A DNA stretch of 21,037 nucleotides from positions 1 through 21,037 of the forward strand of contig QZLH01001727.1 of the NCBI GenBank assembly GCA_003833135.1, in the 5' to 3' direction. The notes beneath the pieces were generated by a model. The model did no database searches and was not told the origin of the DNA. It saw only the letters and a list, made by a program, of their open reading frames with translations. Both the position numbers and the translations under genes were made by a program. This DNA comes from Oehlia diaphana. Lineage: Eukaryota > Glomeromycota > Glomeromycetes > Glomerales > Glomeraceae. Shown here piece by piece: positions 1 through 9,070 of this stretch. Within the stretch, counting starts at the first letter, position 1. The number at the start of each line of letters is the position of its first letter.

Positions 1-737
1 TTTATTATTCAGTAATATTTTACACACAATTCAATTTATTTATATCAAAGAATTTTTTTAATTATAAAAGTTATATTTGGGGGACGAAGTCCCCCAGCAA
101 ATCGCATATTCTAGTTATTATATAAAATTTTCAAAAAAGGGGGTGTGTTCAAAATGCAGGTGCGTTCAAATTTTAATCTCTTTATTTTTTACTTATAATT
201 CCTGATATGCAAAGATACATTGCGCTCGCTATTTTAGTAATATAAATGGTCTAAATATAGTACGATTGTCAAATTTTTTTCATTCAACATTTTTTTTAAT
301 TTACTGCCATAATCATCAAAATAATATAATGTCAGTTAAAATCATTATCAAATGCAAAATAGCTTTTTAAGTATAATCATTTATAGTATTTAAATATGTA
401 TATTCTATATCATATTTAATATCTTTTGCAATAAATCTTGATATATTTAATAACTAGAATCAATTAAAAAAAAATTATCAAACATATTAGTATATGTTTA
501 GATTACCAATTATTTTCTTTGAATTATTATTCAATTACAAACTGATATTTATTTATGTAAAAACATAAGTTTACATGTACTCTATAATCATTGTTGAATA
601 ATATAAAGTTATATGTATACTAAAATAAAGAAATACTATGATAAATTAGAATAAAATAAAAATAAGAATATATTATCACATAATTCTCATGTAAAAAATT
701 TTCAATTTTAGCAATTCCTTTCTTATCTGTTATTGTT
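1..737. other. AT-rich intergenic DNA downstream of the kinase gene
   Basis: I see no coding sequence in this stretch. It contains one GC-rich hairpin (listed separately), two nearby copies of a GGTGYGTTCAAA motif at about 142-171, and otherwise A/T runs. It presumably includes the 3' untranslated region and terminator of the minus-strand kinase gene ending at 738, but no polyadenylation signal stands out against the AT background. Confidence 0.5.
78..96. repeat. GC-rich mini-hairpin with GAA triloop
   Basis: An 8-bp perfect inverted repeat (TGGGGGAC and GTCCCCCA) encloses the three bases GAA, in DNA that is otherwise almost free of G and C. The loop closed by a C-G pair (C-GAA-G) belongs to the C(GNA)G class, known for very stable single-stranded DNA hairpins. 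A second hairpin of the same design lies at 20647-20663. The function is unknown; it could be a transposon remnant or a dispersed palindromic repeat. Confidence 0.7.
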
Positions 738-3700
738 CTACTCATCTGTCAATCTAAATAAAGGATTTAGTTTCAATTTAATAAATAAATAAAATCTCCT
801 ATCAAAAATTTGGCAATACTTACTTTGTAAAGTCAGTGAATTCTATTGAATTATTGTCAATATTATCATATCTTGGTAGATTTTTTGTAAAAGGGTTAAG
901 TAATCGAGATGTATAAATAGCTTGTGCATGAGTTGATTTTCTATTTTTTTTAGAAGAGGAAATATGTAATCTTCTGTATTTTTCTGCTTCACTAAATCGT
1001 GTATGCCTAAATGAATTAATTAGTTCATAACATTCAGTTGCTTTTGGTCTATTGTCCGGATTTGGATCCCAACATCTTTTCATTAAATCAATATAACATT
1101 TTGGTGCTACTGGTTCTTTTATTTCAGGTCTAATTCCACCACAAATATTTAATACTAAAATTTCATCGTGTGCACAATTAGCAAAAGGTTGTTCTCCAGT
1201 TGCTATAAAATACATAATCATGCCAAAGCTATATATGTCTGCTGCTTGCGTATAAGGTTTTCCCTTTAACACTTCTGGCGCTACATAAGGTACAACTCCA
1301 TAAATATTACTTTGATTGACATCATGAACTTCTTTACATAATCCCATATCTGAAATAAATATATAAGTATGCAATCTAACATCATATATATAATTCGTAT
1401 TTAGTAGTATATTTCCTGCATGAAAATCACAATGAACTAGGTGTTTTTGATGAATTGCCTTAAGACCTTTTATAACACCAAACAATAAATCTCCTTTAAC
1501 ATCCCATGTAAAACCATTGCTATTATAATTTTTACTTATCCAAATATTACAACTTCCACCTTCTGCATAGTCAAGAACTATAATATAATCTTTTGTATCT
1601 GGATTTTGAGATATACCATATATTTTAATAATATTATCATTATGATAAAAATCATCAGTATCAAAATTAATTGAATATTTTTTAACCTATTAAAAAAAAA
1701 AATTGTTAATATATATATAAAGAAAATTTCACAAAATTAGGTCAATAGATATAAAAACCAATTATTCGTATTTGTTACACCTAAAATAAATTATAATATT
1801 TTATACCTCATTTAAAAATTCACTAGTGATATTTTGAGAATTATGCAAGAATTTTAAAGCTATTTCTTTACTTTGGTATTTCCTTGTATATCTATATTTA
1901 TTATTACTATAGTATAATGGACCATCATCCCATATTGCTAAATATACTGTAGCAAATCCACCTTTACCTATTTCTTTAATAATATTAAACTGACTAAAAG
2001 GTATCCATTCAAATATTATATCCTCATAAGAATTAATTTTTAATTGCATCTCTTGAATTAAATTATCAATATTTTCATTTCCACTGGTCCATTTTGCAAG
2101 ATTATTTTTTAAATCATTTATTTGACATAGTTTACACCATTTATACTCTATATTTGTATATTTTACACCACAATTTTCACAATATTCATTTAGAAAAACA
2201 ATTATAAAATTGTTTGTATCTGGATCTTGTGATATTCCATATATTTTAGCATTAATTAAATATGATTTGACCTATTAAATTAAAACATTAAAAAGTGATT
2301 AATATTGAAAAATTCTTTAAAATTTACAAATCTTACTATAGATTCTTACCTCATCTAGAAATTCATTAGTAATATTTTGAGAGTTATGTAAACATTTTAA
2401 ATCAACTTTTGTATTCTGACTTCTTGTATATTTATATTTATTAGAGCTATCATAATTTAATGGACCAACCTTCCATATTGCTGAATAGTATATTGCAAAA
2501 TCACTTTTTTTTATTACATTAATATTACTAAGCTGATTGTATGGTATCCATTCTAATACTATATCCCATGAATAATTAATTTTTAATTGCATTCCTTGAA
2601 TTAAATTATCAATTTTTTCATTTCCACTAGTCCAGTTGGTAAAATTATTTTTTAAATAATTTATTTGACATGGTTTACACCAATTACTTGCATGTTCATA
2701 CTCTTTGCCACATTTTTCACAATATTTATTATTTGAAGAAACAACAATAAACTTATTTGTATCTGGATCTCGTGATATTCCATAATCACAATACTATTAA
2801 GACAAAAACATTAAAAGGGAATTAAAAAAGTTGTTAAAATTAACAAATTTACTGAAAATTCATACCTTATTTAGAAGTTCATTAGTGATATTTTGAGAAT
2901 TATGTAAGAATTTTAAAGCTATTTCTTTATTTTGGTATTTCCTTATATATCTATATTTATTATTACTATAGTATAATGGACCATCATTCCATATTGCTAA
3001 ATATACTGTAGAAATTCCACCTTTACCTATTTCTTTAATAATATTAAACTGACTAAAAGGTATCCATTCAAATATTATATCCTTATAAGTATTAATTTTT
3101 AATTGCATTTCTTGAATTAAATTATCAATATTTTCGTTTCCACTTGTCCAGCTTACAAAATTATTTTTTAAATTATTTATTTGACATGGTTTACACCATT
3201 TATACTCTATATTTGTATATTTTTCACCACATTTTTCACAATATTCATTTAATAGAAAAACAATGATAAAGTTGTTTGTATCTGAATCTTGTGATATTCC
3301 ATATATTTTATCATCATCATCATCATCATCATCATCAATGCTAATTAAATATGATTCAACCTATTAAAACAAAATATTGAGAAAGGATTAATATCAAAAA
3401 ATTCCTTAAAATTTATAAACTTTACTAAAGATTCATACCTCATATAAAAATTCATTAATCATATTTTGAGAGTTATGTAAACATTTTAAATAAACTTTTG
3501 TATTCTGACTTCTTATATATTCACATTTATTAGAATCATAATTTAATGGACCATCCTTCCACATTGCTGAATAGTATATTGCAACATCACTTTTTTTTAT
3601 TTCATTAATATTACTAAACTGATTGTACGGTATCCATTCTAATACTATCTCACATGGATGATCAATTTTTAATTGCATTTCTTGAATTAAATTATCAATT

Positions 3701-4982
3701 TTTTTATTTCCACTTGTCCAGCTTTTAAAATTATTTTTTAAATTATTTATTTGACAAGGTTTACACCATTTATACCTTATATTTGTATATTTTTTTCCAC
3801 ATTTTTCACAATAATATCCATTTAGAAAAACAATAATAAAATTGTTTGTATCTGAATCTTGTGATATTCCATGTATCATATTATTATTATAATAACGATT
3901 ATGGTTAATCAAATATAATTCAACCTATTAAAACAAAATATTAAGAAAAGATTAATATTAAAAAAATTATTATAATTTACAAACTTCACTAAATATTCAT
4001 ACCTCATTTATAAATTCATTAATGATATTTTGAGAATTATGTAAACATTTTAAATTAACTTTTGTATTCTGACTTCTTATATATTCATATTTATTAGAAT
4101 CATAATTTAATGGACCATCCTTCCATATTGCCGAATATATTATAGTAGAATCAATTTTTTTTATTTCATTAATATTACTAAACTGATTGTATGGTATCCA
4201 TTCTAATCCCATTTTATATGGATGTTCAATTTTTAATTGCGTTTCTTGAATTAAATTATCAATATTTTTATTTCCACTCGTCCAGATTGTAAAATTATTT
4301 TTTAAATTATTTATTTGACATGTTTTACACCATTTATACTTTCTATTTGTATATTTTTTACCACATTTTTCACAATAATATCCATCTAGAAAAACAATGA
4401 TAAAATTGTTTGTATCTGAATCTTGTGATATTCCATATATCTTATTATTGTTATAATAACGATTACGGTCAATTAAATATGATTCAACCTATTAAAACAA
4501 CACATTAAGAAAAGATTAATATTAAAAAATTTTTAAAATTTACAAACCTAACCAAAGATTCATACCTCATCTAAAAATTCATTAGTAATATTTTGAGAGT
4601 GATGTAAACATTTTAAATTAACTTTTGTATCCTGACTTCTTATATATTCATATTTATTAGAATCATCATAATTTAATGGACCATTATTCCATATTGCTGA
4701 ATATATTGTAGCAGAATCACTTTTGTTTATTTCATTAATATTACTAAACTGATTGTATGTTATCCATTCTAATATTATATTTTTTGGATAATTAATTTTT
4801 AATTGCATTCCTTGAATTAAATTATCAATTTTTTCATTTCCACTAGTCCAGTTGGTAAAATTATTTTTTAAATTATTTCTTTGACATGGTTTACACCATT
4901 TATACTCTAAATATGTATATCTTTTACCACATTTTTCACAATTTTTAATGTTGCCTAAAGATGACATTATGTTAAGTTTCAT
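738..4982 (-). CDS. Protein kinase with six tandem zinc-ribbon/N-lobe exons and one C-lobe
   Basis: Predicted exons, 5' to 3': 4566-4982 (A), 4003-4488 (B), 3439-3924 (C), 2866-3360 (D), 2350-2793 (E), 1807-2271 (F), 824-1686 (G), 738-753 (H); product about 1,223 residues. Exons B-F each begin with a beta4-beta5-like segment (IYGISQDxDT), continue into CEKC...WCKPC, then WTSGN, the IPYNQF region, the P-loop, the xLK strand and FLNE, and end at GAG/AAG before a GT donor; all these junctions are phase 0. Exon A lacks the leading segment and carries the start (ATG at 4982, or 4967). Only D and F keep the glycine loop GKGG with IALK. F plus G forms a full kinase: GKGGFATVY, IALK, HCDFHAGN, SDMG in place of DFG, VAPE. 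G ends with the family tail NPFTKNLP. A GTAAGT donor at 823 and TTTAG acceptor permit final exon H (ending KLTDE); otherwise TAA at 820-822 terminates. Separate tandem pseudogene fragments are the alternative, but the uninterrupted frames argue against that. Confidence 0.78.
1807..4982 (-). repeat. Six-unit tandem exon duplication (period about 510-580 bp)
   Basis: Units start at about 4982, 4488, 3924, 3360, 2793 and 2271 and include both the exon and its following intron. Exons B and C are each 486 bp, D is 495, E is 444 and F is 465. The five introns between units are 72-78 bp and resemble one another strongly: they begin near GTATGAATCTTTAG and end near TTGTTTTAATAG. The duplication is therefore at DNA level, probably by unequal crossing over. 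The last intron, between F and G, is 120 bp and different. D and F look most alike (FSQFNIIKEIGKGG); A, B, C and E share a degenerate version (YNQFSNINEI then K/N-S-D). Confidence 0.88.
3311..3337 (-). repeat. Trinucleotide microsatellite (9 units) inside exon D, encoding Asp9
   Basis: Nine TCA units on the plus strand read as nine consecutive GAT codons (aspartate) on the coding strand. They sit in the loop between the alphaC and beta4 equivalents. The same position holds a short N/Y/R-rich tract in exons B and C (RYYNNN), two residues in F, and is lost in E, so this is a hypervariable in-frame loop. Confidence 0.9.
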
Positions 4983-5188
4983 TAAAATACTTTGAATGTG
5001 TTAGCAGTTAAAATGAATATCTTTATACTGAAAAAAATTCTGTATAACCATCTATCCTTCGTTTGTAGCATGTGAAACGAAGTGACATACATTAATTATT
5101 ATGTTACACAATTTCCAGTTTCATAGTTAACCGGAAATGCAAATAATTCTGCAGCAAAATATTTTGCTTTTACAAACGTTATTAATGT
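4983..5188 (-). promoter_or_regulatory. Upstream region of the kinase array gene with two hairpins
   Basis: This gap separates the first ATG of the minus-strand kinase gene from a mobile element. It holds a perfect 8-bp inverted repeat CTTCGTTT / AAACGAAG at 5057-5082 (10-nt loop) and a 10-bp inverted repeat with one mismatch, ATTTCCAGTT / AACCGGAAAT, at 5111-5138. It presumably contains the promoter because of its position. No TATA box can be chosen with confidence in this AT-rich DNA. Confidence 0.4.
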
Positions 5189-5421
5189 AGGACCCAGAAA
5201 TATATATATAGGGGTCAGGTGATGAAAAAAATTGTTTATATGAGCTGCACATTTTTTCAGGGCCGGAATTATGATAATGTCAGTCGGTTACTATAATAGG
5301 AAATACAATTCTGACTGGCATTATCAAAAATTATCTCAAAAAGGAAAGATTTTCATAATTATTTTTTAGTTCAAAATACGCAAACTCAAACCTGACCCTT
5401 TTATATATATTTCTGGGTCCT
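5189..5421. mobile_element. hAT-type MITE, copy 1 (233 bp)
   Basis: The element begins AGGACCCAGAAATATATATA, ends with the inverse (TATATATATTTCTGGGTCCT), and its roughly 30-bp terminal inverted repeats also share GGGTCAGG. It is flanked by a perfect 8-bp direct duplication, ATTAATGT, at 5181-5188 and 5422-5429. An 8-bp duplication is characteristic of the hAT superfamily. There is no coding capacity, so it must be non-autonomous. A relative lies at 5878-6373. Confidence 0.88.
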
Positions 5422-5426
5422 ATTAA

Positions 5427-5756
5427 TGTTCTTTTTATAATATACAAGCAATATTCATTTTCTATAAAACAAACATTTTTTTAATTTTAATAAAACTATT
5501 GTACCTTTTATTATTAGCTTTTATTTCGCTTCAGTCTTGTACTCTTGTTATATTCTCTGAATTGCAAAAGAATTTTAGAAACAACGTTACTTTAGAGAAG
5601 ATAGAAATACCAATCATTTTTAGTTATTACGATTTAGAAAGAAAAAAATTTTACTACGAGGATCAACAAGGAGTACAAAGTAATGTTACATGTAAGAATC
5701 CTGCAGGTACTTTATTACGAAATTGTGCAAATATAACGGACAACCCGATTGGTCTA
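5427..5756 (+). pseudogene. Open reading frame fragment with secretory-type N-terminus, unidentified
   Basis: The frame is open from 5427 to 5779, but no ATG precedes the recognisable part. A hydrophobic stretch near 5499-5560 (LLLLAFISLQSC) resembles a signal peptide or signal anchor. It is followed by a polar region with two possible N-glycosylation sequons (NVT, NIT) and two cysteines. A possible donor GTATGC lies at 5757 but the nearest acceptor would give an implausibly short 33-bp intron. Insertions on both sides (5189-5421 and 5878-6373) suggest a gene broken by MITEs, or a fortuitous frame. I do not recognise the family. Confidence 0.3.
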
Positions 5757-5877
5757 GTATGCATATCTTTTTTTTTTTAAAAACACCAGACCGTTGTATA
5801 ATATTATCGTAACATTGAGTACAGGTCAGACAAAATACCAGGAAAGCCTTGTATAGGAGAACCTATACGGCTATACC

Positions 5878-6373
5878 AGGACCCATAAATATATATAAGG
5901 GTCAGGTGGCGAAAAAGTTTTTACTATGAGCTGTACTTTTTATATGGGTAGTAGTGCCATAATTGACACCTGATATTGAAAATCCTGCAAAAATACGCAA
6001 ATAAAATTTCAGACATTAAGTTATTAATTATTTTATAATTACTTCTATATTATTATAAACCCAAATACTAACTAATGTGAAAAAATAGAATTTATCCTAA
6101 TTTACTATTTTTTCAATAATATTCTAAAATTTCATTTTTTAACTCTTAGAAATTTCTTTCCGCAATTAATTTAATACTTAATATTACAATGCGGTTAACG
6201 TACAGTAAATATTACATATATAAGATTGGCCAAATTTAGGCCAAAAATACGCAAACTAATTTTTTACATATAAAAATTTTGATAAAAAATACGCAATCTT
6301 AATTCTTAAATTGTACGCAAATCAAAACTTTACTCCATTTAATTCTACCCCTGTATATATATTTCTGGGTCCT
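5878..6373. mobile_element. hAT-type MITE, copy 2 (496 bp)
   Basis: It has the same termini as the copy at 5189-5421: AGGACCCATAAATATATATA at the left and TATATATATTTCTGGGTCCT at the right, with GGGTCAGGTG just inside the left end. Flanks GCTATACC (5870-5877) and CCTATACC (6374-6381) match at 7 of 8 positions, as expected for an 8-bp target duplication with one later mutation. The interior has several copies of a TACGCAA motif and no open frame. It is about twice as long as copy 1, so the two differ by an internal insertion or deletion. Confidence 0.85.
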
Positions 6374-6381
6374 CCTATACC

Positions 6382-7429
6382 CTATAAGAAATCTGTATAT
6401 GAAATGGAAATGATATGTTATGTTTGCGTTTGACATGCAAATAAAAAAATTAATGTATTTCCACCCAACACTTCTTTTTTAAAAATTTATTTTTATCCTT
6501 TATTTTCTAGCTTCGTCACCCTCTTTTAAATTTTTTTTTTTGATTTATTAACTTTATTCATCATCCCTCCTTTTCCTAACTTTGGCACCCACTTTTTTAA
6601 AAAATTTTTTCTTGATTCTATTCTTTCATTCCTCGCTCAATACCTTTTTTTTCTAATTTTGGTTTAAAAATTTTTTTTTAAAAAATTTTTTTATATTCCC
6701 TTAGGCTTTTTAAAATTCTTTTATTTTATATTTTTTCTTCATTTGTCTTATAGGTTGAATATATTTTTTTTTGTAGGTTGGTATTTCTTTGTGGATCAGT
6801 TCTTCTTCATGGATCAGTTCTCCTAATAAGTCAATTCTTTTTATGTAGATCAATTCTTTTAACGTGGGTTGTTTCATTTACGTGGGTTGTTTCTTTTTGT
6901 GGGCCAATTTTTTTACGTGGATTAATTTTTTATGGGTTGTTTCTTTTTGTAGATTGAATGCTTCAGGATTTTTTTCTTTTTTTTTGTAGGTCTTTCTTTT
7001 ACAAGTCTCCAAACTTTCGAAACGTCAACTTGGAGATTACAGGGGGGAGTCTGGCTTCTAATTGAGTTAAAGGTACATTCTTACTGTATATCTCTTTTTT
7101 TCTAGGTCAGATCTCTAGAAGACTTAGATGTATCTAGACTATAAACATATCAATAAAATGATTAATTAACAATGCATTTGAAGGAAGAACCAAATGTTTA
7201 CATATTTACCTTAATTAAAAATTTTCTGATTTCTATTTCAATATTTTTTATAGGATTACACATTATTATCTACTAGAAATTCAAAGTTCCTTTTTGTTTT
7301 AATCTGCAATAGTTAGGAAAGAACTTTTCATAATATATTTGTATTTTATTTTATTTTTCTACATTTTTATATTTATTTAATAAATATTATTATTTAACAA
7401 TAAACTGTAGTTTAAGCGGTAAATTGTGG
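6382..7429. other. T-rich low-complexity intergenic DNA
   Basis: No gene can be supported here. The plus strand is strikingly T-rich from about 6460 to 7010 (runs of TTTTTT alternating with short GTGG motifs). Around 7008-7037, TCTCCAA and TTGGAGA form a small inverted repeat beside an isolated GC-richer block (GGGGGGAGTCTGG). From 7140 to 7429 the sequence returns to ordinary AT-rich DNA. Confidence 0.5.
6752..6962. repeat. Degenerate minisatellite, about 18-bp unit, roughly 12 copies
   Basis: Successive units read, for example, TGTAGGTTGGTATTTCTT, TGTGGATCAGTTCTTCT, CATGGATCAGTTCTCC, TATGTAGATCAATTCTTTT, AACGTGGGTTGTTTCATT, TACGTGGGTTGTTTCTTT and TTGTGGGCCAATTTTTT. The shared core is a GTGG/GTAG followed by RTTNNTTCTTT. 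Units differ by 15-30 percent and vary in length, so stop codons occur in every frame and it does not look coding. Confidence 0.7.
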
Positions 7430-7492
7430 GTTTACCGAAAATCGTTTCACCGACAGATTCATTTCACCAACAGGGTTATTTCACCGAAAATC
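7430..7492. repeat. Short tandem repeat of TTTCACCGA motif, four units
   Basis: Four adjacent units of 14-17 bp read GTTTACCGAAAATC, GTTTCACCGACAGATTC, ATTTCACCAACAGGGTT and ATTTCACCGAAAATC. They lie immediately left of the AAATGA-rich foldback region and may be one end of a composite repeat. Confidence 0.65.
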
Positions 7493-7500
7493 ATCTCAGA

Positions 7501-8185
7501 AAATGACTTAAAATGACAAACGAATTAATAGCAAGTCATTTAGCATTTGTAATTCAAATGGCCAGTCGTTTATTGAGTCATTTGACCAATATTAAATATT
7601 TTGAAAGTTTTTATTGATAATCTTATTTAACATAATGTAAAGAAACAAAATATAAAAAAAAATCGGTTTATCTATGTAACAAAAAAAAAATTTTATAGTA
7701 TTTTATAGTGGCAAGCTTTCATATTGCGTGATTATTGAATAATTTTAAAGCAAATAATTATTTAATTATTTATATAACAAACTAAGTATAATTATAAACT
7801 AAAAATTAATAAATTATGTTATAGGAAAAATGCCTAAATTTTTTTTTTTTTTTCATAAAATCTGGAGTGGTGAAAAATAATACCAAAACAACAAATTTAA
7901 ATCATTCTAAGACATTATTATATATATATAAAATTCAGAAATAAGCCAATAAAAAAAATTTCAAATTTTAAAAAGCTATTATGGCTAAGTAATCCAAATT
8001 TTGCTTAATATTTGAGAATTTTTTTTACAAATCACGTGATTCCGCAATTAGAAATTGCAATGACCAAATGATCAGTCATTTTTTCATCATTTGACATTTG
8101 TCATTTCGCATGAACCAAATGATTTATGATTATGACAAATGATTAGGCAAATCAAATCTTTGAATGGTTAATTACTAGGTCATTT
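7501..8185. mobile_element. Candidate foldback/MITE-like element with AAATGA-rich ends
   Basis: The left end (7501-7600) is packed with AAATGA and TCATTT motifs, and the right end (8050-8185) holds a mirror cluster (AATGACCAAATGATCAGTC and relatives). The outer ends are AAATGACTTA and, inverted, AAATGACCTA. The middle is AT-rich with a CACGTG-centred palindrome (AATCACGTGATT, 8030-8041) and a GCAATT/AATTGC hairpin beside it. I could not find a target-site duplication, so the limits are uncertain. Confidence 0.4.
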
Positions 8186-9070
8186 CCGAACACTGATTTA
8201 AGCGAGGTGTATTAAGTGACAACTAAATACAATTACACAATATATACAAAGGCGCCACAAAATAAAATAATGTCATCATATTTTCAAATTATTCCCTACC
8301 CATTAGAAATTAGTATTACATATCGAAACTTGTAAAAAAATGTATAAAGAATAGTCATTAACTTAACTTTGATTATATTATTTAAAAGGTGTTTATCCTA
8401 GCACAAATAATGAACGAAAAACTGTCCAATTCAATTAGTAATAAGACTAATAAAGCCTGCACAACAATACAAAATTTCATTATAGAAACTCGAGTTGCTA
8501 AATATCGAACTAGGAAACCGTTGAAGTCTGTGATATTATAACAAAAACTATTAACTAAATTGACAACAGTTTTAAGTTTATTATTTTTTTTTTAATAAAA
8601 TTTTTTTTCTCGCGAAAAGAAAAACATTATCATGATACAAAATTGAGATTATATGTTACAAGTAAAAAGTGTTACATAATCAAAAAAGGAAAAAGCAAGG
8701 TAATTAGTGAGGTGTCGTCAGCGGATGGAAGGAAGGAAAATTTCATGGATCACCACAAAATCGTTAAATGCTCTACAATAGAAAGTCCACTCTAATTTTA
8801 GCATATGATGCATCATTAAATTATTAAAATCATTATTTCTCTTTTTTTTGATAAAATTTTATTTTTTAGAGCTCATTTACCCACATCGGACTTTATCCCT
8901 TATATGCGGTGTGCGAGTGGGTATCGAAATAATAAAAAAAAGTTTATGTCAGTTTTGTATACATAATAGCGTTTACTTTATTGCATTATATGATTACATG
9001 GACGTTCAATGAATTATTGTGATTTTTTTTCTTTTTCACAAAATTTAGATCTCTCTTTTTTTCGCAAAAT
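8186..9070. other. Intergenic DNA, no gene seen; possible old retroelement debris
   Basis: No reading frame of interest. Two similar segments, at about 8584-8620 and 8841-8875, share a T-run followed by (A/G)ATAAAATTTT and a further T-run, and each is followed by unique-looking DNA of higher complexity (8700-8800 and 8870-8930, the latter with CCCACATCGGACTTTATCCC). They may be ends of degraded repeats, but I cannot name a family. Confidence 0.35.

Noticed and set aside
3925..4002. Treating the short gaps between repeat exons as intergenic spacers with promoters
   Set aside because: They are 72-78 bp, begin with GTATG or GTAAG and end with TTAATAG, which are splice signals; there is no room for a promoter.
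820..4982. Seven separate small kinase-fragment genes
   Set aside because: Each short frame extends without stops through a zinc ribbon to a matching acceptor, and all junctions are phase 0, so one multi-exon gene is simpler than a row of independent fragments.
7430..7492. CRISPR-like repeat array
   Set aside because: Units are adjacent without spacers, diverged, and only 14-17 bp long; the genome is eukaryotic.
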